In this document: positions 25,845-37,970 of the stretch, piece after piece
How the letters are laid out: each line of letters opens with the position of its first letter
Position numbering within the stretch: the stretch's first letter is position 1
NCBI GenBank assembly: GCA_021464245.1
Contig: JADCRB010000039.1
Location: 743,618 to 807,617 of the forward strand
Direction of reading: 5' to 3'
From: Carallia brachiata
Lineage: Eukaryota; Streptophyta; Magnoliopsida; Malpighiales; Rhizophoraceae
DNA length: 64,000 nt
Made by a program: the position numbers and the translations under genes
Notes under the pieces: generated by a model
Told to the model about the DNA's origin: nothing
The model's database searches: none
What the model saw: the letters and a program-made list of their open reading frames with translations, nothing else

Positions 25845-27973
25845 ATGGCTTCACTGTCCCTAGACATAGCACAACCCTTCTCTCCTTCACCTGTCGGGCC
25901 CGCGCCTGCCACCACCGCCGTTTCCATAGACCACTCTCCACCGTTCTGCCTTTAGTATTAAAAAACCCACCGAGACATCACTCCTTGAGAACAGTGTTCT
26001 CCGTTCACCCGCTTGGTGGCTCCCGCCGCAGTTTCTCGGTGGCCGCCGCTGCCACCACTGGTACTGCCGCCTCCCAAGGCGAGGATTCCGATTTGACCAC
26101 AAAGATTCCTCCCGATAATCGCATTCCCGCCACCATTATTACCGGTTTCCTGGGTTCTGGGAAGGTGGGTATTGATCTTATGCGTTTTGTGCCTCTGTAA
26201 ATTGAAAGCACAAATTAGTATGCTGTTTTGTTTTGTTTGATTGACATGCTTTTTCCTGATGATGAACAGACAACATTGCTCAACCATATTTTGACTGCAG
26301 ACCATGGGAAGCGCATAGCAGTCATAGAGAATGAGGTATAGAATTGAATTTCAGATTCTTGTGCTATAATTTATTGGATTAGAATATTTTCCTTGTAGTT
26401 GATAATCACAAGAAAGCGGCGTACCTCTACCATGTGTAAAGATCGGTTTTGTAGAAAATTTGTTGCTGTTAATAAATGTTTGTTTTTGAATTTGCAGTAG
26501 TATGGTGAAGTGGATATTGATGGATCTCTTGTTGCTGCAAAAACTACTGGGGCCGAGGACATTGTTATGCTCAATAATGGTTGTCTGTGCTGTACCGTGA
26601 GGGGTGATCTTGTGAGGATGATTGGAGAATTGGTTGAGAGAAAAAAAGGGAAATTCGATCATCTTGTTATTGAGACTACAGGTAGGAGATAAGTCTAGGA
26701 CATAGGCCTACATGTAGGATATGGGCATTGGAGGCTGCTAGTCTCTGATTGTTTGTGACCTATAATTGGTAGAGAATTCTGGTCTTATGCTAGTTTTGAC
26801 TTCCACTCACGTATATGCAATTAGTTCTGTGTATCTGCTGCACTTTCTCATGATTGTTTCATGACATCTATGGTTTCATCTCTGCAGGGTTGGCAAATCC
26901 TTCACCAATCATTCAGACTTTTTATGCTGAGGATCAGGTTTTTAATGATGTTAAGTTGGATGGTGTTGTCACTTTAGTTGATGCTAAGCATGCCACTTTT
27001 CATTTGGATGAGGTCAAGCCAAAGGGAGTGGTGAATGAGGCAGTTGAGCAAATTGCTTACGCTGACAGAATTATAGTTAATAAGGTATGTTTTTTACCCC
27101 TTTTGTAATTGACTGTGCTCTCAACATCAGACAGTTTACCGTATATCAGTGGCTTGATTGTAATTCAAGTTGTCAGACCTCATGAAAGATGTGATACTAC
27201 TTTGCTATGATTGAGATTCCTTTTTCCAGAATGTTTTTGATGCTTCTAGATTAGCTTTCCTGGCAGAAAGTGTTGCCAAGATGTTTAAAATTGCATGCCC
27301 CGAAATTAAGCTTTAATATGCGAGAATGAGATATATGGATAAGTGCCTTGTAGGATTATTGTAGTTAAGGACTTGGCTGCCTAAAATAGCTAGATGAGCA
27401 TTGTGTTTTAGTCTTTGCATTTCTCTTAGTTGTAAATCTTCTCTCTAGTTGTAACTGATACATTTTTTTCTATCGTTATTAGACTGATCTTGTTGGTGAG
27501 CAAGCGATTGCTTCATTAGTGCAGCGGATAAGGGTAGGTATCCTCGTTTATGTTGGGCCTTTTTCTTTTTAAATTGATTTTTCTTTAAGTATTGACTTAG
27601 AGTTTGCTTGTGCCTCTTATTGTAGAACATTAATCGCATGGCTCATTTGAAGCGGACACAATTTGGAAAAGTGGACTTGGATTATGTACTTGGCATTGGA
27701 GGCTTTGATTTGGAGAGGTCACTTTTCATCTTGCCTCGCTCCTGGGTTTAAATATCTGAATTTTTCATGGGTTTGGGAAGGATTTGATTGGGCTTAGTGT
27801 TAATTTTGGACATTCTTACTTGGAACTCTGATTTGGTTTGTCTCTAATGTTTATTGCCATTGAATTTTGCCCACCCTCCCCCCCTCCCCCAGCGCCCCCG
27901 TGGGGGTGATTCAAACATTTAAACCCGCATGCCATGCCCTATGTTGGCACACATTCCTAGTGTCTTGATTGTG

Positions 27974-28024
<51 letters not shown>

Positions 28025-31000
28025 TCTCACTCAAGCCACCTCCCTCCCCCTTCTTAGTCCTACTTTGCCTTTATTTGAGAGAGATGGTTTGGATCTTGGA
28101 GAGAAAATGGACCTTGCTGTGCATGAAATAGGACAGCTTATGAAACTCAGCCCTTCTCAGGAATTAGTTTGCACCAAAGTTGGTGCTAAAATTAGGTTTT
28201 GAAATACCCAATTGTAGTTGGACTAGTTTGGGTTTTTGTAACAGATCTTTGTGAGTCAACGTGTTGGAGAGAAACAATTAAACAGTCATTTTTCTGGCAA
28301 CAAATTTATGCGACAAACTGAGAAAATACGAGAAGTGATACAAAGTTTGTAGATTGGTGTACTTTGTTGGAACTTCACTCTAACTCATAAGAACATTTTG
28401 CTTTACTCACATTTTTTAAAAGAAAGTCTGAATGAACGAAAATGAGTCTTTACTACTCTACATGTTATCCAACTCACTCTATTATAGTATAGTAGTGAGG
28501 CCTTTTTAATCCAAAACATAAACTAGTAGAGCTTTGCAACAAGCAAGGCCCTTTGAAATTCAACTAAAACTGGGATATATTGCTTAGTTCTTCTCCTGCT
28601 TTGCCTCTGGTTGTATGGTTTCATCATAGCACCTGCATAGCAAATCGGTGAGACATAACTGTTCATTGAACAGCAAAAGACAGTCTATCACTGGCATAAA
28701 GTATCTGAAATCCACACAAAAAAAGCAACCAAAAGTGATCCTGTAGTTGTTTGACTGGTTCATTTTACTTTTGGTCTAGCTTTTCAACTAGCATGCTAGG
28801 GAACAAAAATGTATATTTAGAAGAGACAATCATCCATCACTGTTGTTGCTTTCTCGTCTTTATAAACAGTAGTGTATAGGTGCTGTCTTTTCTAATATAA
28901 CCAAGAACAGTTAATTCAATGTGTTGGCTGTGCTTATTGGTTTAATTAGAATGTAAAGGACAAAAGAACAGTTAGCGGGTTCTCCATTCTGTGTATGAAA
29001 TGCAGTTGTTTGTAATTATATCGATGACCATTGGAGGCTTTGTGATATTATTAGGATTGTTATAAACCTGATGTTCTCTCATCCTCTTTCTTGCCTTTTC
29101 TGTGGCTTTGTTTTGTTGTTTTTTTCTGAAGCAGATGCCTAATGTAGTAAATTAAGTGGAAGTTATTGATTTGTTGGCTAACAATTCTCTGAATTTTTCG
29201 CAGGATTGAGAGTGCTGTTGATACAGATGCTGGAAAGGAAGATCATGACAGTCATGACCATGATCATGACCACCATGACCATCATCATCACCATCACAAT
29301 GACCACGATCACAAGCATGGTAAGTCTGTTTCCTTTGCATTTTTCAGTTGCTGTATTTATCCAAAAAACTGACCTCTAAATGACTCAAGTAAAAACACCT
29401 TCGATCATCTCCTTTTGCTTCCTGGAGATAACCAAAGTGATCATCATCCTGATGAAATATAATGACATTTCTACTAGCAATTAAAATTTTTCTACCCATT
29501 GTCAATGATTGCATGTCAAAAAAAAAGGTCGATACAATTTTATGAACTGCTTGTTGGGTGGATAGTGGCCTAATCTGGGTCCAAAAGAAACTAGATATGA
29601 TGCTTTAATGAAGTTCGATGCCAGACCACCTGAGTGAGTTTTCCCTTTCTTTGGATACCTACTCTGTGAATTTTTGTCCCATTTGATTCTTGTTCCTTTC
29701 TCTTTAGTAGGTTTTCTTTCTAAAGCTTCCGCTAAGTATTCTTGTTTAGGCCTAGTACCATAATTGAAGGAATTTGAGAAAAATGAATCCAAACCTTCTA
29801 TATGGTTTGATGAAATTCCCGATTTTGCATTGGACAAAAATATGCGTGATGTTTGTGGTTTATAATGTGAGGAGTTTGAGTACTATGGGTGCGACTCTTC
29901 GTTTCCGTTATTCCAATGTTTATGAATTTTTTTGTTCATTCTTGTGCTAGGTTTTTAAATTGATATCAAAACCTTGTGGATGTTACCATGCAGAGCATCA
30001 TGATCATGGCCATTCTCATGATCACACTCATGATCCTGGTGTATCTTCTGTCAGCATAGTTTGTGAAGGGAGCTTAGATCTAGAGAAGGTTGGTTTACAT
30101 GGTTTGTCAATTTTTATGATAGCTGCCATGTTCTCATGAAAAATTTACATATTTGGACCAACATTCATTAGCCACAAGCTTCTCTACCTTTTATACAGTT
30201 TTAATAGCGGCCATTTTCTTATCTATCTTTTTTAGTTTCTGAGTTTCCCAACCCGAGGGGTGGTTAGGGTTGTGAAGGTTTAGAAGGGTTTTCCAGAGTG
30301 GGCATTCATTTGTTTGTCTGGGAAGTATAAAGAACTGGTAGTATTCGACTGACATGTTACCTTCCTACTTTTCATTTTCAGGCAAACATGTGGTTGGGTA
30401 CGCTACTGTTGGAACGTAGTGAGGATATATACAGGATGAAAGGCCTTTTATCTGTTCAGGGTATGGAAGAGAGATTTGTTTTTCAGGTCAGCCACAAAGT
30501 TCCTCTTAATGTGAATATTTGTCTTATTGTTCCATACCATTATTTAATTTAAATTGCTTGAATTTCATTTGCCTAAAAAGTTTCCAAAACATTTGCACGG
30601 AAACCTTTTGTTCTGGCCATGTTCTGTTTTCTGCCTTATCTTGGTGATTTTGATATGACGACTTTTCAGGATAGATGTTCTATGGAATAAGGAATCTCAT
30701 TATACTATGATACGTTGATGATGCGTGCAGTATAAATATAGTCCACATGAAAAACCTTTTGTTCTTTTCAAGTCCTGCTTTCTACCTTATCTTGATGATT
30801 TTGAATTGAGAACTTGTTGGGATAGATAATATATGGAATAAGAATCTATCCATACTTTGATATTTTGATGACGTGTGGAGTTTTGATAGAGTTAGACTTC
30901 TTAGGATGGAGAATCGCATGCACCAACCAATTTGCTGAATGCTAGTTTTTTTGCCGCAATAATGTCATCCTATAATTATTCTGCACTCGTGACTGTCATG

Positions 31001-31483
31001 AAAATCAATCCTTTTATTATGGACACAAAATTGATTTCTTATTACACTATTGATTTCCGTAACAGTAACTAAATAGGAATTCGTTGCGAAATGAATGCCC
31101 ATGAGAAGCTAGTTTGATCAAATATCTTGTGGTGAGGAATAAAGAGAATGAATGTAACTCCACTTCAGAATATCAAATATGGTCCCATACCCTATTCCAT
31201 TGCGAAATTGCAGTTATGTTTATGCTTTTGTATCAGGGGACCTTAATAAAGATAGAGTTGGGGGTGGGGATGTTGGGGTGGGGTGTTTTTGGTTCATTCT
31301 TTATCTCGGGTTTTCATTTCATTTATGTTGTTGGTAAATTTACAGGGTGTTCATGACATTTTCCAAGGTTCACCTGATCGGTTATGGGGTCCGAATGAAC
31401 CCAGAATAAACAAAATTGTGTTCATAGGAAAGAACTTGGATCGACAGGAGATTGAAAAGGGCTTTAAAGCCTGTTTACTGTGA
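25845..31483 (+). CDS. CobW/P47K GTPase, zinc-chaperone family, plastid-type
   Basis: Ten exons: 25845-26164, 26270-26335, 26501-26681, 26888-27084, 27483-27533, 27626-27717, 29204-29319, 29994-30088, 30382-30486, 31346-31483. The G3E GTPase shows Walker A (GFLGSGKTT) spanning exons 1-2, the CxCC metal site (NGCLCCTVRGDL) in exon 3 and NKTD across exons 4-5. A long His/Asp-rich loop fills exons 7-8, and the CobW C-terminal domain ends KGFKACLL. These proteins deliver metal, mainly zinc, to client enzymes with GTP. Length (about 453 aa) and sequence resemble Arabidopsis At1g15730, a paralogue of plastid PTAC17, so plastid location is inferred. Oddity: the transit-peptide start (MASLSLDIAQPF) is in a different frame from the rest of exon 1. 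One extra base between about 25880 and 25900 would join them; no other in-frame ATG exists upstream. Exon 3 must start after tag at 26500. Confidence 0.88.
27975..28025 (+). repeat. (CT)n-(AC)n compound microsatellite in intron 6
   Basis: About 18 CT units pass through ccctcac into ACAC repeats inside the long sixth intron of the CobW gene. It is likely polymorphic and has no sign of function. Confidence 0.9.
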
Positions 31484-31597
31484 TCTGCTCGCAGAAAAAG
31501 TTACTAAGTGGAAGCGCTTTTATTTTATTTTATTTTTTTGTTTTGGTGTATCTCGTGGAATTGTTGACAGTGTATTGAATAATGCGGACAAGTACGC

Positions 31598-31603
31598 AAT
31601 AAA
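31598..31603 (+). terminator. Poly(A) signal of CobW gene
   Basis: AATAAA, with a further aataaaa 6 nt on, 115 bp after the stop codon and followed by T-rich DNA. It is the best candidate for 3' end formation. Confidence 0.5.
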
Positions 31604-31649
31604 CATAATAAAAACGCGTAAGTTTTGATTTTCATTGGATTTTTTTTAT

Positions 31650-31930
31650 TTTTTTCTGGTCTTAATGAATATTGAGCTTGAGACAGACTCTATGGATGCA
31701 GAAAGGGCTGTTGTAAACAACATGGGAAACGGGACTGTTAGGAGGGAACGTCAGGAGTTGGCTTCTTATTTTTTACTCATTTCTCCATTACTCCTGTTTG
31801 TAGAGAGGTCAATTCTGTTGCCCATGACGTTGCTTAACAGCTTTATCTAATTCTTGTGAAGTAGTATGGACTAAGTTCTCTCTAATATGTTTTCTTTCTG
31901 ATTGGCAAAGACGTACAAGCTTCAGAGACT
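31650..31930 (+). pseudogene. RNase H-like (LINE-type RVT_3) remnant
   Basis: Plus-strand frames give LELETDSMDAERAVVNN followed by VRRERQELA and, after a frameshift, REVNSVAHDVA. These match in order the ETDS...R.NSVAH.VAK signature of the plant RNase H domain that ends LINE polyproteins. No reverse transcriptase lies beside it. It is a short, dead fragment just beyond the CobW poly(A) signal. Confidence 0.55.
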
Positions 31931-34900
31931 AAAAAAAATTTGCATCTTTGTTCTGAAAAAAAAAAAAAAAAAACGAATGTTAATAATGACCTCAAAATTA
32001 TTAGTACATAGTTCCAAAATTTTGAACTTTGTTGTATTAAGGTGTAATATCATTTTCTATCCAAGATCGATGTAGGATGTGCATCATTCATTATTATTGA
32101 AAATTACATACTGGCAATAATATTTAAAAAAAATATTGTAAAAAAAGGTTGTCGGTAATAAAAAAAAAAATCAAAAGTAAATGCTGAGTACCAAAAAAAA
32201 AAAGAAAAGACAGCAAACAACAAAATTAGGACAGAGCAATAAATTAAAAAAAAAAAAACTTACAGCTTGACCAAAAAGCGTAGATGAATCTTTCTTTTCT
32301 TTCTTTATAGCACCCTTTTTTCTCTTTTTTTTTTTTGCCCTTTATAATTTATATCTACTTGCCTAAACTTCAATGTGTCCTTCCGCACTATAGCACGACA
32401 GTCAATTGGACTTTCACTGAGTATATATGTTATTAAAAACAAAAAAAAGTTTCTCAGGACTCTTGTATGGGATATATAAAAACATTTAATTATATACATT
32501 GCATTAAAATATTGATAGATAAAGTATATAATATACAAAATATAAGTTTTACACATTATAATATTATATTTAAGAGATTTTTTATACTTAATTTATAAAA
32601 CATAGACAAAAAAATTAACTAATATATTGAAGATAGGGAAGCAATTAAGAAAAGGTAATTATAATTCTTTAATGTTAATTTATCCAAAAAAATAAAATAA
32701 TAATTTACTTTTTATATTTAATAATACATGATTGTGTTTTTAAAATTGTAAGGAATTTAAAAAAAAAAAAAAAAGAAAATAGAAATGCATAGGTAGGCGA
32801 TGTTGCGTTGAAGTAATAAAATAATTCATTGTGAAGAGGACTTGGTCTGGTGGTTGAGATACTAAATTGTTTTGTTGTTGGTCGCGGCAACCAAGTGAAG
32901 GAATGCTAAGTTCTACTTCGCATTTCTTACACATTGAAGCGACACATGGCAATATTCTAACTCCCACATCATCGATGGGATTTTGAACGATTTAGATAAA
33001 TTAGAACCTGTTTACCGATTTTTAATTGATTCTCAGATTGTTCAATTTCAAAATATAAATTGAATTGAATTAAAGATCAATTTCTAATTAAATTAGTTGA
33101 ACCGTCCGATCCAATTCAGTTTTTTAATAACATTGACGGATCCGAGACCCACAAAACCAAAACTGAAAAAGAGAAAAGAAATGCCCCATGACCAAATCGG
33201 TAACACGATTTAATTTTATTTTGACAAGTTGCTAACAAACAATTATCTCTTTCTTCCTTTTGGTTTCCTTGGGTACAAGTAATAGAAAAGAATAATAATT
33301 CCACCATTTTGTATATTTGACCGGTTACCAAATATCAAACCTTTTTTTTTTTTTTGAGAAATACCAAATATCAAACTTAGACAGTAAAATTTAGGGTCCG
33401 AAATTTAGATTTTATTTACATTTAAATTTCTCTTTTCTCTTTCTTTGCAGCTAATTTTTGTTGTTGACGTTTCAGGTGGAAAAAAAACATTAAGTCACCT
33501 CCATATGAGTTCATAAAAAATAATTATAAAAATAAGTTTATCCTCTAATAAATTATTAAAAATTTATTTTTTAAATTAAATTATAAATATACATAGTGTT
33601 ACTCAAAATATACTTAGTATTATTCTAAGTCTTGATTTAAAAAAAAATTAATTTTTTTATTAATTTTTTTGTTGCTTATGATTACTCTTTAATTATTTTT
33701 TATGTTATCTTAATTTTTCTCCTCTCATATATTTTTGTATTAAAAGAGTCATTGAACTGCTAATTCTCCTATTAAGTCAATAGTTTATTCATTCCTCCAT
33801 TTACGCGTGATGGTTTTTTTCACTTCTACAATATTCATGTATTCCAAATGTAGGATGTTCATGTGTCCATCATGAAATTAAAGAATATAGAGCTGACAGC
33901 TTTAATTATATGTATTATCTGCACTTATTTTGCATAGAAGGTGTAACATGCCATCACAGTGATTGGAGAGCAAGAATAAAAGTTTCAGTGATGTATTGGA
34001 GGAAATTAAAAAGTTAAAAAAAAAAAATTGAGCTACATAGTGTGTGCATGACTTACAGCTTGATGGATGAGTTTTAGGTGTAGTTCACTGAACGAAACCC
34101 TTTATAGCATATTTCGCATTAGTATCATATTTATGCTACTAGTTTGGCGTTGATTAGTTCACCTTGCAATAAATGACTCATAATCCACCTAACTTTTGAC
34201 GGCACAACAAGACAGATCACAAAATCTCACACAGGAGCTAATTTAGCTAGACACCTATGAGTTCTGTTATTCGTTCATTCAAATCCGTCCTGTCAGCTGT
34301 GACATTCACGAGACTCTATAATTACAACTGTTCATCACAAACGAAGATTATCTGCAATGGAATTAAATTCCCAATCGGGGTACTAATGGTCATTTGTTTG
34401 TAAAACCAACTTATCAATTGATTTGAAAATAATAATGGAATCTCAATTCCAAACTGTGATTTTTTTAATTAAACAAGAGAATTTTAATTATAAACTGATT
34501 TCAACTCTATAATGCGCGAATTTTAGTTCCAATATGAATACGAAATGAACCATTAAGAAAGCATGTGCCTCAACAAAATTGGCATGCCAATGGAGGTGTG
34601 GTGCTACTTATTCAAAAAAAAAAAAATAAATAAATAAAAATAAAATAAAAAGAGAAAAAGAAAACAATCTACAGTTGACCTGCCTTCAATTCATACTAAT
34701 AGCTACGTGCAAATGGTTTCAACAATAGTAATTTACACAGGTTAATGCTCTAGAATGCACTAAACATAGAAAAATTTGAACAAATCGACACTTACCTTTT
34801 AGGGAAATGATTTGTAGAAAATTATGATTTTCACTGATTAAACTTTTTTTTTTTTAATTGCGGATTCAAATATATGTATTCATGAAATCCCTTACATGTA

Positions 34901-35377
34901 CACCAAAGAATAGTCCAAATCGTGAATTAGAGTTGTTACTTTGGATTGAATTGAATCCGTTTGGCTTGTTGGAGTTAATCCATATTCGTTTAAAATTAAG
35001 ATTTAGTATCTTGGTAGAATTTAAATTTGTTAGTTACGATTTTAGTATTTGAGTAAGAGTAGAAGTTACTAATATCAGTATCTAAAAAATTGAGAGTTTT
35101 AGTTTATGATGTAGCTGGTGAGAATAATGTTTGAAAGATTAATTTATTGTGTGTGCATTTTATATTATTGTGTGGTGACTTTTACATTTATAATATAGAA
35201 TTCATATAATTAAGTTTTAACACAGCTAGCTGAATAATAAGAGAGTGATGACTGATGACTGATGAAGTTAATTGATTAATTTGATAAATTTTGCTGTTAG
35301 TAGCCAAGAAAAAAGAGGTGGCACAAGCCACAGTTATCAATAATTCCAATGCGGGATAGGTTTGGTTAGAGGTAGAT
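31931..35377. other. AT-rich intergenic DNA without recognised genes
   Basis: Long poly-A/T runs (for example 31960-31974, 32760-32775, 33344-33355, 34615-34660) and short AT palindromes fill this stretch. No open frame resembles a protein. No transposon ends were identified, although the texture is of old insertions. Confidence 0.6.
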
Positions 35378-35761
35378 TGTTAAGTAATATTTATAAATAT
35401 CAAATCCTACTAAAAGCTCAAATTAATAGTAAAAAAATTTACAGTCATTATAAGTTATATGTTATTATTTCTTATTAATATGAGATATTATATTTTAAAA
35501 TATGTCCTTTTGACATGTATAAAACCCGATTAATATGTGGCACAAAGAAAATGTAATAAAATGGGTTGAATCCATGGGCCAAATTAATGAGTACAAATAA
35601 GAGGAGTAACTTAAGCTCTAATACCATGTAAAATAATATTTATGGGTCTCAAATCCTACTAAAAGTTAAAGTTAAAAATAAAGAAAACTCATAGTCATTA
35701 TAATTTAGGTTATAAACTTATTTTTTATTACTATGAGATATTATATTTTTAAATATAGACA
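35378..35761 (-). mobile_element. TRIM-like miniature LTR element
   Basis: Two related repeats of about 135 bp (35378-35515 and 35627-35761) share tcaaatcctactaaaag, cagtcattataa and gagatattatat. Read on the minus strand, the second repeat begins TGTC and ends TACA. It is followed at once (35626-35615) by TGGTATTAGAGC, an 11 of 12 match to the initiator tRNA-Met primer-binding site. The interior is only about 111 bp and non-coding. Paired LTRs with an abutting primer site and no coding capacity define a terminal-repeat retrotransposon in miniature. The purine tract and target duplication are unclear. Confidence 0.6.
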
Positions 35762-35777
35762 ATAGTAATCAATAGGG

Positions 35778-36194
35778 TGTAAGAATTAAATTGTATTTGA
35801 CCCTGATAAATTAAGCGGAAGACTTACCTTCAGCCATATTGATCAACAATTGATTGATTGCAATCTCACAAAGAATAGGAAAAATAAAATTTTGAGCAAC
35901 AGTGACTAAGCCTTCTAGCCTATGACCTGATTACTTTTAGAAGCGTACGGTGTGGTTACATGCTTCTCCTTATATAGGTTAGACTAGGGACCCTGTTAGC
36001 TACCGATCTTTATTCCACTTCCTCCCATCAAGGATAGTGGCTGTAACTGATTTGAACTTTAAACACGCAATCGGGATAAGTGGGTAGTTATCCTTTATTT
36101 ATTTGTAATTATCACGTTAAGAAATAAATAATTATTAGTATTTACCTTTTTGCTTATCTCTTATCATGCGAGCCACATTAAGAATTATTCAACA
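35778..36194 (-). repeat. 3' LTR of minus-strand copia element
   Basis: 417 bp with plus-strand TGTAAGAATT...TTCAACA ends. On the minus strand it starts TGTTGAATAATTC directly after a purine-rich tract (gggcggagtgggagaa, 36195-36212). This is the normal 3' end of a copia element whose RNase H lies just upstream on that strand. It begins only 16 bp from the TRIM-like element. Confidence 0.75.
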
Positions 36195-36489
36195 TTCTCC
36201 CACTCCGCCCGCATGATACCAAATAGGCAATATCTGTATTTATGGACATGACTTGAAATCTCTATACATGGATCATGGTGGTTATGCAATACTATTGGAA
36301 ACATTTATTTCCATAAATCACAATGCTAGTGAATTTCTAATCAAACACTTTAATGAGGCAAACTTTATTGAATGGAAAAACTTTAAACTTCAATCTATTT
36401 AGGTTTCAAATAACTTTATTGCAAATAAGTTTTATGCGCATAAAATAATCCTTTATTTGCAAATAACCAAAAGGTCTCCAAAGTACCGA

Positions 36490-37130
36490 AACATCATAGA
36501 ACATGATCTGAAATAAAACTTAAATAGAGCTAACTAAACCCATACACTCAACATGATCTTTATATGACTTAGTCGGCAATCCTTTAATCATAGGATTAGC
36601 AACTATAAGTTGCATACTGATATGCTCTACTACAATTGCTTGCTTTTTAACATGATCTATGACAACCAAAAACTTTATTTTGATATACTTGTTTTGACTT
36701 TTACTTTTATTGTTCTTTGAAAAGAATATCGCAGCTGAATTATCACAATATATCTTTAATAGTTCAGAAATAGAATCCATAATATGCAGTCATGTGATAA
36801 AATTCGTTAACCATAAAACCTGTGTGGTAGTCTCATATCTCATGGCATATTATGAATTCTGCTTCCATAGTGGAAGAAGCAATAATCATTTGCCTGATGC
36901 TTCTCCAGGATATTGTACCTTCAGTAAGCATAAAAATACATCAAGTAGCAGACTTTCTACTGTCTAGACAACCAACGAAATCAGCATCTGAATACTCGAC
37001 GACCTCCAAATGGTCGGTGTGTTTGTATGTAAGCTTATAGTCCTTGGCTCCTTATAGATACCTCATTACTTTTTTGGCAGCTTTCTAGTGCTCTAACCCA
37101 GGATTACGTTGGTATTTTCTTAATATTCCC
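36490..37130 (-). pseudogene. Copia RT/RNase H end, truncated
   Basis: Minus-strand frames read AVGILRKYQRNPG, AAKKVMRYL.GAKDYKLTY, EYSDADFVGCLDSRKSATS, STMEAEFI and LLKIYCDNSAAIFFSKNNKS. These are the terminal RT/RNase H segments of a copia polyprotein in correct order, with a few stops and one frame change. Everything upstream is cut off at about 37130, where NBS-LRR sequence begins abruptly. The element was therefore truncated at, or together with, the resistance-gene copy. Confidence 0.85.
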
Positions 37131-37970
37131 ACTGCACAATCTGGAGATTTTCCTAGTAGATTATACACGAGAATTTAAGCATTTCCCTGGGGGAGTCATA
37201 TCAAGTATTTCATCATTAAAAGTGTTTAGTAAGTTAAGTGATGATGAAACTTATGAAGATATAGCATTGCTACAAGAGCTGGAAGGAATGGAGAACATAA
37301 GTGACGTAAGTATTTGCATCTTTAGTGATAATGCTCTCAAAAAAATTATAGTATCCCCAAAGCTACGAAGTTGTATTAGAAAGTTGTCTCTTTTGAGCTC
37401 TGAATCAATCATTGCTGGTACCCCATCCATCGCACCAGTCTCAACTCTGAGAGACATAGAGCATCTTGAGAGGCTTCTCATAAATGATTGTTATCGTCTA
37501 GAATTTTCAGTTGGCGATACCTCTAGCCATTCAGGGACAAGAAACAGATATTTTTGCAACCTACGTCATGTTTGTATTTGGAATTGTCCTGTTATATTAG
37601 ACCTGGGTTGGCTTAGATCAGCCAAAAACCTTCAAACCCTTGATTTGTTCAATTGTTCTCAATTGAAAGAAATCATAAGCCCCGATCCTGCAACTCAAGA
37701 CAATGAAACTAAGGACATATTCAAAAATCTCACTGATCTAACCTTGGGAAATTTATCAGTTTTGACAAGTGTTTGTTGGCAATTACTGCCTTTTCCGCGC
37801 CTCAAGAAAATGAATGTCCATGGTTGTGATGAGCTGAAGCAGTCACCTTTTGAATCCAATGGCACAAAGAATTTAAAGGAAATAAGAGGAAGTAGAATCT
37901 AGTGGGACAAATTGCCAAATGATGAAATCAAGCAAGTCTTCAGTTGAAAATTTATTCCAACTTAATCTAG
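37131..37970 (+). pseudogene. CC-NBS-LRR fragment, copy A (LRR end only)
   Basis: This carries only the C-terminal LRR part of an RPS2/RPS5-type CNL resistance protein. An open frame of 226 codons (37222-37902) includes NLRHVCIWNCPVILDLGWL, LTDLTLGNLSVLTSV and LPFPRLKKMNVHGCDELKQ, all typical of the last CNL repeats. The NB-ARC and coiled-coil parts are missing, replaced at about 37130 by copia sequence. A TAG at 37900-37902 stands where copy B has a tryptophan codon (GSRIWWDNL). It is collinear with copy B at 40463. No start codon or promoter remains. Confidence 0.85.

Noticed and set aside
28060..28202. A stretch in CobW intron 6 that reads as open protein (EKMDLAVHEIGQLMKL) as an extra exon.
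   Set aside because: Adding it would break the exon 6 to exon 7 phase, and the family has no residues at this position.
29502..29837. A 111-codon minus-strand open frame inside CobW intron 7.
   Set aside because: It has no recognisable domain or start context and lies in an intron of a well-supported gene; I treat it as chance or an unidentifiable old insertion.
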